The translations under genes and the position numbers were made by a program. This document shows positions 20,066-29,080 of a stretch of 64,000 nt of DNA, one piece after another. The stretch's first letter is position 1. Each line of letters opens with the position of its first letter. The stretch lies in NCBI RefSeq assembly GCF_000993825.1, contig NZ_CP011114.1, positions 5,332,001 to 5,396,000 on the forward strand, in the 5' to 3' direction. The notes below the pieces were generated by a model, which did not search any database, was not told where the DNA came from, and worked only from the letters and a program-made list of their open reading frames with translations. This DNA is from Paenibacillus durus ATCC 35681 (GTDB lineage Bacteria > Bacillota > Bacilli > Paenibacillales > Paenibacillaceae).

Positions 20066-20290
20066 CTATTCTTTCGAATGTGCCGCTTCGTCCTTTACTT
20101 CTTCCCGAAAGCCTTTAATACTCTCTTTACGGCGCTCATTCTTATCTTCGATTTGCTTGCGTTCCTCGCTGCTGATTTCAGAGGCAAATTCATCTAAATA
20201 GTCTTCAGCTTCATGAAGATTTCTCTGTGTATTCTGAATACTTTGCTGTAAATGCTCAACATTGTCTTCCCGATTATCCGGTTTTGCCAT
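20066..20290 (-). CDS. tlp: Small acid-soluble spore protein Tlp, copy A
   Basis: 74 residues: starts MAKPDNREDNVEHLQQSIQ and contains EERKQIEDKNERRKESIKGF and EVKDEAAH, the conserved Tlp pattern. Charged, highly helical and without hydrophobic core, as for the family. Made in the forespore in Bacillus, where it is a minor SASP. Strong AGGAGG site. Its presence marks the host as an endospore former. Copy B at 38.2 kb differs at a few residues. Confidence 0.93.
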   Translation of the reverse strand: MAKPDNREDNVEHLQQSIQNTQRNLHEAEDYLDEFASEISSEERKQIEDKNERRKESIKGFREEVKDEAAHSKE

Positions 20291-20364
20291 TCGTTATCGC
20301 CTCCTGGAGTTTAAAGTGCTTATTGGAGCACTAACAGGTAGCTTGAACGCGATTGGGTGATTTT

Positions 20365-20938
20365 ATGCAAATCATGGGTATCAAGAAAATGACAATGAGA
20401 TTTTGCGGGAGGTTTGAGAAGCTAATCAATCATTCGGCAGATTCGGTCGATTTGGTGGTTATGCCTGAGCTATTCTCAACAGGTTATTTTTTTGACTCGG
20501 CAAGCGAATTGATGGAAATCGCAGAAGAAATTCCTAACGGGTAAGTCTTTGATATCAATGGGTGTAAGGTAGGAATTGTTATATGTTTCGAAGGGTGGTT
20601 CCCGGAAAGCTCAAGAGAATTAATGCTAAAAGGGGCGCAAATTATTTGCCATACTGCATTAACCTGTCAGGAAAGAACCCTTGATATCATGAGAATTCGG
20701 GCGATTGAAAACAAAGTGTATTTGATTTTAGCCAATAGTATAAGCACGGAATATCATAATAATGAGTCCATAACCTTTAGAGGAGACAGCAGGGTAATAG
20801 ATTATGATGGAAATATTTTAGTCAATGCAGGACAAGAAGAAAAACTAATTACAGCAGAAAAATGAAGAACATACGATTCGCAAAGACTTGGAAGATTGTA
20901 AGGATTTGATTGCGGAAGTTAAAAAGCATACATACTAA
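20365..20938 (+). pseudogene. Carbon-nitrogen hydrolase (nitrilase family), broken copy A
   Basis: Counterpart of the intact gene at 38508-39311. Three lesions are visible: the first ~20 codons are scrambled; a 192-bp in-frame deletion removes the segment with the catalytic lysine and creates TAA at the junction (GGG-TAA-GTC); a small deletion near the end shifts the last codons (AGCAGAAAAATGAAG against AGTAGAAGTAAATGAAG). The remaining part keeps the cysteine region GIVICFEGWFPESS. Not functional as nitrilase. Confidence 0.88.
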
Positions 20939-21080
20939 TTTATGAATATACAATTTTTGGTGTTTATTTATTTCCTGCTAATCCATTACTTACACTTCCA
21001 AATTAATGGTAATTCCACGGATTATTTTTATTTACTATGTTAGTATAATCTTTGTAATTTTCTTCATAACCTTTTCTTTT

Positions 21081-21113
21081 CCTCCAGATTTGGGTGATCT
21101 GGAGGTTTTTTTA
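21081..21113 (+). terminator. Terminator in duplication A
   Basis: CCTCCAGAT-TTGGGTG-ATCTGGAGG followed by seven T. Perfect 9-bp stem. It would end transcription from the nitrilase side. The copy in B (39435-39467) has several mismatches. Confidence 0.85.
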
Positions 21114-21152
21114 GTTTGGAGCTTGCGGCCTTTTTTGACGAGATACAGAAGC

Positions 21153-21873
21153 TTAGCCTCGGGATACAAATTTTCTAAGGTTTTTCACCTTCAGCACTTT
21201 AGCATTTCTTGTTAATAGAGATTTATCGCTTACGATCCAGGTATGATCTTTAGAATTCCTTCTACGGACCGCGTAAAAAGTTATATGGACTTCCTGAATA
21301 AAGCCTAAAGCCTTTTGCCAAGCAATCAGCACAAAATTTTACGCATTCTCCCCGATTTCGATTCGGGAAATGAACCTTACTGAACACGTGCCGTCGTACG
21401 AGCAGGGTCGCTCCTTGAACAAGGGGAACCTGCTTATTAGCCATATTATAGTAACGACGCAGAAGCACTTTTTTACCATTCAGATACATATAGTCGGCTC
21501 GTTTTCCTGCAATATCGGCGTTTGTCTTTAGCAAGATTCGCACACTGTCCGTTAAATAACCCGGAGCATAATAATCGTCATCATCGAATTTAGCAATGAG
21601 CTTGTATTTGGATAATTTAACTCCGTAATTCAGGCAATTCCCTAGCGAGACATGAGCAGGCAAGCTGTAGATCCTGACGTTCTTATATGGGTTTGCCGCC
21701 TCTGTATACTCGCTCACCTTCAGGTTGTTATGATTTAATATGACGATCAGCTCTTTATTCCGATACTTCTGCCTGCTGTAATTATGAAAAAGAGTGTCCA
21801 TGCATTGCCGCCGTTTGGTGCAAGTAATGATGGAAACCGCATTCTGAGCACTGGAGATTTCGGGTCCCGCCAT
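21153..21873 (-). pseudogene. Family 2 glycosyltransferase, frameshifted (downstream of tandem pair)
   Basis: GT-A fold protein: SIITCTKRRQCMDTLFHNYS, then IAKFDDDDYYAPGYLTDSVRI with the DxD motif. The frame breaks at a run of five A (21275-21279, T-run on the coding strand); removing one base continues as AVRRRNSKDHTWIVSDKSLL and ends at 21153, matching the C-terminus of the neighbouring paralogue. Start ATG overlaps the TAA of the upstream gene (TAATG), indicating translational coupling. Function likely in cell-surface or spore-coat polysaccharide. Confidence 0.8.
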
Positions 21874-22609
21874 TAGAGAACGCCCTTTGGCTTTCTTTGT
21901 GAGAATCGTTTGTAGTTCTTAACATTAGGGATTGTTTTATGGTGGGCGATAAGTTCTTTGTCGCTGATGATCCAGGTATGGTTAGACGAGTTTTTCCTGC
22001 GAATGGCCACAAAATTATATTTTCCCGCAGAATAAATCTTGTATCCCTTTCTCTTGCTTCTTACGCAAAACAGATCATCCTCCCCAACGCTTTGGTTAGG
22101 AAACTGCACTTTGTTTAATACGTCCCGTTTAATGACCAGTGTAGCGCCGGGAAGCTTGGTTGCGGGCCGATTTTCATCCTGGGGAAAACGAAGAATAAGA
22201 GTCTTCGATCCTCGTAAATACATATAATGTGCGCGCTTTCCTATAATATCCGCTTTAGTTCTCTTAAATGCCTGCAAGCTATCGGTCAAATAATAGGGGG
22301 CGTAATAATCGTCGTCATCGAACTTGGCAATGTAGCTGTATTTTGCTTTCCGGACGGCAAAGTTAAACAAGCACCGAGAGATTGATGTCCCGGAACGCGG
22401 AACACTTGTATGTTTTTATGCTTTTTGGCTAAGCGCTGATAGGGCGCAAGCGGTATTTTATCGTTGTTCAAAATAATGATGAGCTCTTTCCGTGGATGCT
22501 GCTGTCTACTGTAATTCTTAAACAGGTTCCCTGCATAACCTTGGCGATTCGTGCAGGTAATAATGAAAACTCCCTGCTGTTTGATAGATTGTCTTGGGCT
22601 GGCGTCCAT
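21873..22609 (-). pseudogene. Family 2 glycosyltransferase, frameshifted (upstream of tandem pair)
   Basis: Starts MDASPRQSIKQQG behind AAGGGGAG, with VFIITCTNRQGYAGNLFKNYS and GHQSLGACL, then loses frame near 22370 by one missing base; the next frame gives FAVRKAKYSYIAKFDDDDYYAPYYL through to KGVL. Paralogue of the following gene, about half the residues identical. The promoter side carries a dispersed repeat copy. Both tandem genes are thus inactivated by single-base indels, unless the read sequence has errors there. Confidence 0.8.
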
Positions 22610-22724
22610 CACATCGCTCCCCTTATCCGTGATACTAGAATATCTCACTATACAATATGTAATAGATAGACAAGGGTAACGGCAAATCTACCATGGAGAA
22701 TAAGCATAAAAACATGCTGATACA

Positions 22725-22762
22725 ACGTGGTGAACCGTACCATAAGTAACGGCAAGTTTTTT
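22725..22762 (+). repeat. Dispersed repeat R, copy 4
   Basis: ACGTGGTGAACCGTACCATAAGTAACGGCAAG then seven T. Left arm not recognisable. Lies between the divergent glycosyltransferase and AraC-type genes. Confidence 0.75.
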
Positions 22763-22845
22763 TATAACCCGTCAATACTGTGCATGAGATGTCGGATGGG
22801 TCGTTCCAAGGTTTGTTATTCTGTACCTGAAGGGAGGTCATTCAA

Positions 22846-22899
22846 TTGGGTGGGCTTGTTCATTTGAATAGAGCATTACAATATATTGAAGAGAATGCC
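22846..22899 (+). pseudogene. AraC-family regulator, 5' fragment
   Basis: TTG start after GAAGGGAGG, then HLNRALQYIEENA, the usual opening of AraC/GyrI-like fusion regulators. Sequence stops matching after the codon GCC (22897-22899). The same codon followed by [14 protein letters not shown] occurs at 26575, in the same phase, so a 3.68-kb block separates the two parts of one gene. Confidence 0.7.
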
Positions 22900-22933
22900 T
22901 TTAGGGACAAGAAAAATCTATGCTGCCGGACGG

Positions 22934-23137
22934 CTACGTGCGGATCTCGTCCGAATCGGCCCAATACCAGCGTAGCTGACACCACCCGCAAACGTATGGA
23001 ATGAATTTCTTCCGGACGTAAAGCAGGTCCTTGTAGCTTTCGCCATGATCACCGGCGCTGACACGCTTCAAACCTGTATTTGTTCCCAAGCCGTAAAGAG
23101 CGAGTATCAATTTCATCCACTGATGGCGCCGGACCAC
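22934..23137 (-). pseudogene. Tn3-family transposase (tnpA) fragment
   Basis: MKLILALYGLGTNTGLKRVS, AGDHGESYKDLLYVRKKFI is the conserved TnpA block of Tn3-family elements such as Tn1546 or Tn4430. After KKFI the frame is lost (continuation SIRLRVVSATL in another frame). Only about 65 of the ~980 residues remain. Neither the 38-bp Tn3 ends nor a resolvase were found nearby. It lies just inside the left border of the block splitting the AraC gene. The rest, 23138-23483, has no recognisable gene. Confidence 0.7.
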
Positions 23138-23483
23138 CCAGCCTGGCCGGAAAGCACAAAACGATTAGCCGGGACTCCGAATATATTCGGGCGGCGATCG
23201 ACTTGTAAACGAATATATGAAGGAAAAACAGAAGGAAACACCCGTCGAGACAATTCCTCCGTTTTGTAAATATGGAAATTAAAAGAATTTTGTTGGATTA
23301 TTGTAACATATTCTTATGATTTCAAGTTGTATAATTTAGGGGGGATTATTTTATTCGTCGAGAGGAGGAAAATAAAAAATTTTGTTTTATGTGCAAGAAA
23401 GTTCCAAAAGTCTTGTGGAACTATCCTATCGTTCGTAACACACTCAAAAAATCTATATGCAGCTAACAAGGAGGAAAATATCT

Positions 23484-24407
23484 ATGAAATTGATAAAGAA
23501 GCATTTTAAGTGGGTAGCAGTAAGTTTTTCTACTGTTTTACTGCTGTCGTCTAATGTTCTGGTAGCGGATGCTTCCACCGGCTCTGAGCAAAAGATCGAA
23601 CAAGGGGTTCAAGCATCGCAGCAAGTACAAACTGATTTAGAATTAATACAAAATAAAATTCCAAAAAAAATGAAACCGGGGACTATTCTTACTTATGACT
23701 CACATCAAAAACCTATCATTACATTTGACACGAGTGCCGCTGACCATTCTGCAATTTCACAAAATGCTAGAAATTCAGAACAATCGGATCCTACTGAAGT
23801 TCCCGATGTAGCAGGAAGAGCTGCGGAAGATGCTTTTTTTAATTCTGTGAAAGAATCAGCAAAGAATTTACCTGTTGTGAATTTAGAATATGATCTTCCT
23901 GATCCTGTTCCAGGTACAGTGGTCATGTACGGTTCGGATGGGCTTATCAACCGTATTTATGTTGATAAGGATATAGCTACAGAACAAGTTACAGCTACTT
24001 CTATTCCAACTTCCACCGTACCTTATCCGGGACGTTTGCCTGAAGGTACATATAATTATGGCACAGGGCAACAAATAGTGATTACTTCGGGTGCAGTTAC
24101 AGGGGAGGGCAGATTCACAGTCTTTCGCGCCGGGGTTGGCGGATCGGGTACGGTAGGTTCAAGTGGGAAAACGCTTGGAGCTGGTGATGTTGCAACAAAA
24201 AGACAAATAGATAATCCTAAACATAATACTGCAATTAACGCGAGATGTTTGGACAATAATATTCTAAAAACTGTCTATAAGAATGATATTGGTGAGCTTC
24301 CTGATGCAGTACTGGACAATTACTTTTGGGGTTGGAATAGCGAGTATTTTGGACATATGTACAGCGATACATTATCCTTTAGTGGAAGATACTTCTATCA
24401 ATTTTAA
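23484..24407 (+). CDS. Secreted protein of unknown function, possible double-psi beta-barrel domain
   Basis: 307 residues, AAGGAGG site before ATG. Signal peptide MKLIKKHFKWVAVSFSTVLL to about residue 32 (VADAS). A central linker rich in Asp/Glu/Pro follows (VNLEYDLPDPVPGTVVMYG). The C-terminal ~100 residues contain GDVATKRQIDNPKHNT, LDNNILKTVYKNDIGELPDAVLD and end FSGRYFYQF; the spacing weakly recalls RlpA-type DPBB domains (NLxNG...VNDRGP...LD). I do not recognise the family. Visibly AT-richer than neighbours. Followed by a large hairpin and a lipoprotein gene on the same strand, perhaps a functional pair. Confidence 0.75.
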   Translation: MKLIKKHFKWVAVSFSTVLLLSSNVLVADASTGSEQKIEQGVQASQQVQTDLELIQNKIPKKMKPGTILTYDSHQKPIITFDTSAADHSAISQNARNSEQSDPTEVPDVAGRAAEDAFFNSVKESAKNLPVVNLEYDLPDPVPGTVVMYGSDGLINRIYVDKDIATEQVTATSIPTSTVPYPGRLPEGTYNYGTGQQIVITSGAVTGEGRFTVFRAGVGGSGTVGSSGKTLGAGDVATKRQIDNPKHNTAINARCLDNNILKTVYKNDIGELPDAVLDNYFWGWNSEYFGHMYSDTLSFSGRYFYQF

Positions 24408-24440
24408 ATTTTTAAAAAATCAATTTTTTTGATGTTGAAA

Positions 24441-24474
24441 ATTATGCCTATGGCGATTATGCCATAGGCATAAT
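24441..24474 (+). terminator. Large intercistronic hairpin after the secreted-protein gene
   Basis: ATTATGCCTATGGC (24441-24454) and its exact complement (24461-24474) form a 14-bp stem with loop GATTAT. AATTAATTAA follows rather than a T-tract. Probably an mRNA 3' end or stabiliser between the secreted-protein and lipoprotein genes. Confidence 0.65.
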
Positions 24475-24505
24475 TAATTAAAGCATATCTTAAGGGGAGA
24501 TTGAT

Positions 24506-25516
24506 TTGAATAAACATTTAAAAATTTCAATTTTTATATTATTGATGGCGATGCTGTTACTTTCGTGTTCGTCTAACGGGAAGAGTTATTCAGCAGATTA
24601 TATTTCCCTTACTTACTCAGATTATGCCACCACAAACACGAATGGGAAAATAAAAACTCAAATATTAAGTTATGATAGTTCGACAAAAAAAGTAGAAAAA
24701 ATTTTTGAATTTGATTATACTGCTCAATATCCTTTAGGCTATTATGATAAACCCAATCAATTAGTCTACTACACTAAAAGAGTAGGAGACGAAAAAAAAT
24801 ATGGAGATCAAATATTTGTTAGAGATTTATCCAACAATAAAGACATTCAATTAACAGACAATCTGTTTGCGATCAATTATATTATTCCAGTAGCAACAAA
24901 TAAATTGTTTTTTGTAGCTAGTTTGAAGGGAGAGGAAGTTTTAAAGCTTGGTTCAATAAATATTGATACAAAAGAAATGTCTTTCTGGGGAGATAATGAT
25001 ACGATTATCGAAGCTGCAACAATTGATAAGAAAAATAAAAAAATATATGTATCCACTTACTCTATGAAAGAAAGAAACTATAGTCTTACGCATCAGAACG
25101 GACCAGTCGGTCAAAATAATTTTAAAATGCCTAAGTACACTGTTTTTGAAACTGATTATAATTTTAAAAATAATTTGAAACTTTTTAGTAAGAATTATTG
25201 GATACGAAGCATAATGACTAACGATAATTATGTTATTGCTCTATGTGATAAACAATACAACGACGCTGAAGTTCCTTCTACAGTCATTAGTTACGACTTG
25301 GCCGACCATTCTATAGATACAAAATTATGGAAAGGTGCAAGATTACAAGTAGGGGATGCGAATTTTTCATTTGATGGAACTAAGATCTATACAATTTCTG
25401 TTGTTAATAAGAAACGTGGACTTTATGAGTATAATATGAATACTCAGAAGTATACACCACTATTCATTCCCGACAAAGGTTTCATTAATAATATACAGGT
25501 TGTAAAAGAGCTATAA
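24506..25516 (+). CDS. Lipoprotein with TolB-like beta-propeller features, unknown function
   Basis: 336 residues from a TTG preceded by AAGGGGAG. Signal peptide with lipobox LLLSC (Cys 21). The rest is rich in repeating Tyr/Asn beta-strand units (ILSYDSSTKKVEKIFEF, IFVRDLSNNKDIQLTDN, KLGSINIDTKEMSFWGDN, YEYNMNTQKYTPLFIP), as in WD/TolB-like propellers. Anchored outside the membrane. Very AT-rich, like the preceding secreted-protein gene, and likely acquired with it. No enzymatic motif seen. Confidence 0.75.
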   Translation: MNKHLKISIFILLMAMLLLSCSSNGKSYSADYISLTYSDYATTNTNGKIKTQILSYDSSTKKVEKIFEFDYTAQYPLGYYDKPNQLVYYTKRVGDEKKYGDQIFVRDLSNNKDIQLTDNLFAINYIIPVATNKLFFVASLKGEEVLKLGSINIDTKEMSFWGDNDTIIEAATIDKKNKKIYVSTYSMKERNYSLTHQNGPVGQNNFKMPKYTVFETDYNFKNNLKLFSKNYWIRSIMTNDNYVIALCDKQYNDAEVPSTVISYDLADHSIDTKLWKGARLQVGDANFSFDGTKIYTISVVNKKRGLYEYNMNTQKYTPLFIPDKGFINNIQVVKEL

Positions 25517-25624
25517 AGAAGAAAGAAACAGACATTGAAAAGGGCTTCTTTATAATGCTATATAAAACTAGTATAACATCCTATAAATAACGAAACTCGC
25601 AGGGTTGGTCAGGTAACGATTAGG

Positions 25625-25750
25625 TTACATGGTTCTGCCGAGTCCATATTTACGCTTAAGCTGGCTGACCCGGGATTGGCTAATTCCAAGCATTTTGGCA
25701 ATCGTTTTTTTGAAGTAGTAACATTCTCCATTCCCCTGCAGAACGTGCAT
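25625..25750 (-). pseudogene. Orphan helix-turn-helix fragment
   Basis: About 41 residues with KKTIAKMLGISQSRVSQLKR, a clear HTH, ending KYGLGRTM. No upstream domain in frame and no clear ribosome site. It could be the C-terminus of a larger regulator cut off by rearrangement, or a short real gene. Lies divergent to the truncated coiled-coil gene. Confidence 0.4.
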
Positions 25751-25784
25751 TCTGTAGAGGTGTATTTTCGCAGCACACCATTTA

Positions 25785-26624
25785 ATGGAGGGATACCCCA
25801 TTAACACGAAACAAATATCAAGTTTATTGGGGTTTTCTATTCCTGATGATTTCGTTCTTGATCTGGAAGGAGAAGAGACCCTTTCCTTCAAGCAAAGAAT
25901 CCAAGAGGAATCTGTAAAACCCTTTCCTATCGAGTCGATGAAATCCTTGCTCCGGGAGCTATCCAACAAGAAAAAGCGCACGATGGCAGCGTATATGAAA
26001 TGGCCGATCCGGTTTAACCCAAAGAAACCATTTCCGGATGTGGTTTTTAATAAATATCTTGGCGCTGAATTGCAGCAAAAAGAAGGCAAGCAAAAGCTGT
26101 TGATCGCCATTTTGTCCGCCGTCTTGGACTTGTATGACGAGGAAGAAGAATCAGCCGAGGCGTTTCTGGCCGCACAGAATGAAAAAATAAAAGAATATGG
26201 CTACTGGCATTACTATTGGGCCCTGCGGTTTTATCCGGACTATACGGAAGAAGTGCAGAAGCGTCTACTAGAGCTTGCAGCGGGAAATGGTCAAAGTGAT
26301 GATCATCGCCTTGCTGAGCCCCTCAATCCTGCTGTTGTTGCAAACAAGAAACATGGCGTCGATATGAAAAAACATATTGCGGCGTTAAAACGCAAGCTGG
26401 ACCGGGAATCGGACCTCCGGCAGAAAGCGGAAAAAGAAATGAAACGCCTTCGTAACGAGTCCCGGCGTCAGGACAAGCTTGCGGAGTATCTATCTGCGGA
26501 GAAAAGCAGGCACGAAGAAGACCTTGCTTCTGCGGTTGATCGTGTGTCACGGATGCAGGCTGCACTTGATGGTTGCCGAGGACATGGATTTGAGGGAGGC
26601 AGCCAGAATTGCTTGCTGTTCTGA
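25785..26624 (+). pseudogene. Coiled-coil protein of unknown family, 3' end replaced at rearrangement junction
   Basis: The N-terminal ~175 residues look globular (NTKQISSLLGFSIPDDFVLD, MKWPIRFNPKKPFPDVVFNK, WHYYWALRFYPDY). From about residue 195 a coiled coil runs to MQAALDG. At 26574-26577 the sequence passes into the AraC gene and the frame reads CRGHGFEGG to a chance stop, so the native C-terminus is lost. No good ribosome site at the ATG, so the 5' end may also be damaged. I do not recognise the family. Confidence 0.55.
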
Positions 26625-27396
26625 ATACCATTTTTCAAGAATGTTCTCGTTCCTTGCAGGCATCACGTTATCGGAATATATCCGCCGAAGACGCCTAACG
26701 CTTGCGGCATTTGAGCTTCAGAATGATAATGTGAGAATTCTTGATGTAGCGGTGAAATACGGCTATGGCTCTGCTGACGCTTTTTCAAGAGCCTTTCAAG
26801 GCTTACACGGGTTCCCGCCCTCTTCGGTAAAATCCCAAACGGGGTCTATTAAAGCTTACCCACGAATGACCTTTCAATTAACCGTTCAGGGAGGAAGCTG
26901 TATGAACTATCGCATTGAAAAGAAGAGATCTTTCCGAATCGTGGGTATCATGAGAAGGGTGCCCATCCAGTTTCATGGTGTGAATTCGGAAATTGAGTCC
27001 ATGGCGTGAAGCTTAACACCAGAGGACATTGCGCAGTTGAAGGCACTTTCGGATATGGTTCCACGGGGAATGGTTCAAGCCTCATTTAATTTCTCGGAGG
27101 AGCGTATGGAGGAGAAGGGATCTGTGGATCACTATATCGGGGTAGCCACGACAACTAAAGAGTGTCCCGAGAAGTTTGTGACATTAGAGGTTTCAGAAGC
27201 GACATGGGCTATATTTGAGGCGGTGGGGCCTTTCCCGGAAACGTTGCAGAACGTCTGGGGACGTATTTATTCAGAGTGGTTTCCTTCCGCGAGTTACGAG
27301 CTGGCCAGAGGGCCGGAGATGATATGGAATGAGAGCAAGGATTCATCTTCGCCTACTTTCCGAAGCGAAATTTGGATACCTGTAATTCAGAAATGA
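26575..27396 (+). pseudogene. AraC-family regulator with GyrI-like domain, 3' part with in-frame stop
   Basis: Resumes with [27 protein letters not shown] and [17 protein letters not shown] (AraC HTH pair), then a GyrI-like ligand domain from [19 protein letters not shown]. The frame is interrupted at 27007-27009 by TGA (ATG-GCG-TGA-AGC), most simply a TGG to TGA change, and continues in the same frame to [15 protein letters not shown] and IWIPVIQK. Two independent lesions, the split 5' end and this stop, make it inactive. Confidence 0.8.
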
Positions 27397-27433
27397 GTCT
27401 GGCTAATCCGTTAAGATCATGAATCGGGAACAG

Positions 27434-27462
27434 GAGAGAACCCCTTATTCAGAGGTTCTCTC
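27434..27462 (+). terminator. Hairpin after the AraC pseudogene
   Basis: GAGAGAACC (27434-27442) pairs with GGTTCTCTC (27454-27462). Followed by TATTTG. Probable terminator of the old AraC gene. Confidence 0.6.
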
Positions 27463-27475
27463 TATTTGCATTCAT

Positions 27476-27535
27476 GCAACTTGCCGTTACAGACAGCGAG
27501 GTGAACCGTATCATAAATAAGGGCAAGTTTTTTTT
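27476..27535 (+). repeat. Dispersed repeat R, copy 5
   Basis: GCAACTTGCCGTTACAGACA, GCGAGGTGAACCGTATCATA, AATAAGGGCAAG, then eight T. Outer arms AACTTGCC and GGGCAAGTT pair; the T-tract makes it terminator-like. Lies after the AraC pseudogene. Confidence 0.8.
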
Positions 27536-27908
27536 GCGGAATTCCTTGCGGGGCATGGATTTGTATATATGTGTGTAGGTTCCGGGCTATGGTAACGCTG
27601 AAAAGGTACATAGGGCTATCGTATTTTGAGTGGAACATCCTCGTCACATCCCACGGAAGGAAGAGGGCTCAGTGAGCGGAGGAGGCTCCTCGAGGCTGAG
27701 AAAGAAAAGTGTCAGAAGTGGGAGGGGCTTGGCTCTAGGTCACGAATATGATATATGCACCAAAATTTTCTGAAAAAGGTTTTGAGCTAACAGGCAGGTT
27801 AGTGAAACCACACAGTTTTTTCTAACGTATAATCATTATTCAAATTTTTCCAATATGGCTCATGTATGGCTCATGAGGAGGTGAACTTGACTGGAGCATT
27901 TTTATGAC
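27536..27908. other. Intergenic stretch without recognisable gene
   Basis: 373 bp after repeat copy 5. A GGAGGAGGCTCCTC palindrome is present near 27680 but no open frame with coding character. Near 27880 an AGGAGG site is followed by a TTG and a six-codon frame ending in TGA, perhaps a leader peptide for the small gene that follows. Confidence 0.5.
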
Positions 27909-28139
27909 TTGGTTCAATTGGCATTCACGATCGCTCTCATCTCTTCCATAGTATTACTTCCATACACCTATATTTCTGTACAAGAGATACAATGGGATCA
28001 TCAAATTGCTGCAGCCGGTTCAACTTGGTTTGTGGCTGTCAGACTGTCGCAACCCAACAGCATTCAGCGGTGGATAGTTCGTACCGCCAGACGAAGAGAA
28101 GCACCTGATGAAGACGACAATGGTCCTTCCCTACATTGA
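27909..28139 (+). CDS. Small putative membrane protein
   Basis: 76 residues from TTG: one hydrophobic segment (LAFTIALISSIVLLPYTYI) followed by a polar, basic tail. GGAG lies 14 bases upstream of the TTG, a weak site. No family recognised; end overlaps the leader of the yidC-type gene. It may not be real. Confidence 0.3.
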   Translation: MVQLAFTIALISSIVLLPYTYISVQEIQWDHQIAAAGSTWFVAVRLSQPNSIQRWIVRTARRREAPDEDDNGPSLH

Positions 28140-28170
28140 TATTCCATACTTTCAATTAGGGAGGACAACG

Positions 28171-29013
28171 ATGAAAAAGATTTTATTGCTCCAAAAATGG
28201 GCGAAGCCCATTCTCGTCATGTTGATTGGGGTTATTCCGATCATTGTGCTCGGGGGGTGTTCGACAGCATCCCAATTAAACTCGATTAATGCCGATTCAC
28301 CAGGGATATTTAACCACTATTTTATTTATCCATTTTCGATCTTGATCAAATTTTTCGCGAATGCATTTCACGGAGATTACGGATTATCAATCGTGATGAT
28401 GACTTTCATCATCAGACTTGCGATCATGCCGCTCATGATGATTCAAACCAAGAAACAAATGGACATGAAAGAAAAGATGGCCGTCCTCCAGCCGGAGTTA
28501 ACTGCACTTAAGGAGAAGTATAAGAACGGCGTCAGTGCGGATGCAAAAAAACAACAGCAAATCGAGATGATGCAGCTCTACCAGAAGCATCAATTTAATC
28601 CCTTAAACATGGGGTGTTTACCGATGCTTCTCCAATGGCCGATCACCCTCGCATTTTACTACGCCATTCGTCGTACCCCAGAGATTGCAGCTCACGATTT
28701 TCTGTGGTTTAGCTTGGGGAAAACAGATATGATTTTGCCGCTTATTGCCGCTGCGGTGTATTACGTTCAATTCCGCGTGTCTCAATCCGTTTCAGCGCAG
28801 TATCAGCAAAATCAAAATAACCAAATGGCTTTCATCGGATTGTTGTCACCGATCATGATGGGTGTGTTTTCTTTTGTGATGCCCGCCGCGTTACCATTAT
28901 ATTGGGCGGTTGGCGGTATATTCATTATCGTGCAAACGATCATACTCAATAAAATGTACACGAAGCCAAATGTAGTGAGTAAAAACCTATCCACTGGTGT
29001 AGAAGATTTATAA
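28171..29013 (+). CDS. YidC/OxaA-family membrane insertase
   Basis: 280 residues. Lipoprotein-type signal (VLGGCSTAS), then the YidC core with ANAFHGDYGLSIVMMTFIIRLAIMPLMM, QPELTALKEKYKN, QHQ-like FNPLNMGCLPMLLQWPITLAFYYAI and a final SFVMPAALPLYWAVGGIF. This is the short Gram-positive form (SpoIIIJ/YqjG class) that inserts membrane proteins after or without Sec. The start at MKKILLL was chosen because GGGAGG precedes it. It stands alone between accessory genes, so it is likely a second paralogue rather than the chromosomal rnpA-linked copy. Confidence 0.92.
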   Translation: MKKILLLQKWAKPILVMLIGVIPIIVLGGCSTASQLNSINADSPGIFNHYFIYPFSILIKFFANAFHGDYGLSIVMMTFIIRLAIMPLMMIQTKKQMDMKEKMAVLQPELTALKEKYKNGVSADAKKQQQIEMMQLYQKHQFNPLNMGCLPMLLQWPITLAFYYAIRRTPEIAAHDFLWFSLGKTDMILPLIAAAVYYVQFRVSQSVSAQYQQNQNNQMAFIGLLSPIMMGVFSFVMPAALPLYWAVGGIFIIVQTIILNKMYTKPNVVSKNLSTGVEDL

Positions 29014-29080
29014 AATGGAACCAGTCATGTTGGCGGCTCGTTAACGGGGGACATAGTTCAACATAATGAGAAAAATGAAA

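Larger units (their letters stand above)
15899..21516 (+). repeat. Segmental duplication, copy A
   Basis: Direct repeat of 34024-40872, initially at an offset of 18125 bp. Contains hydrolase, tetR, CdsA-like, papain-like, dinB, tlp, nitrilase (broken) and most of a glycosyltransferase. The shared sequence begins at GCTAATTCAC and ends at CAATATC. Copy A lacks a 1.1-kb block with the beta-propeller gene present in copy B. Identity is patchy: near perfect in the first 570 bp and in the CdsA-like gene, visibly lower in the rest of the hydrolase gene. Confidence 0.93.

Noticed and set aside
24056..24256. Antisense open frame within the secreted-protein gene
   Set aside because: No ribosome site; the sense frame has signal peptide and strong start.
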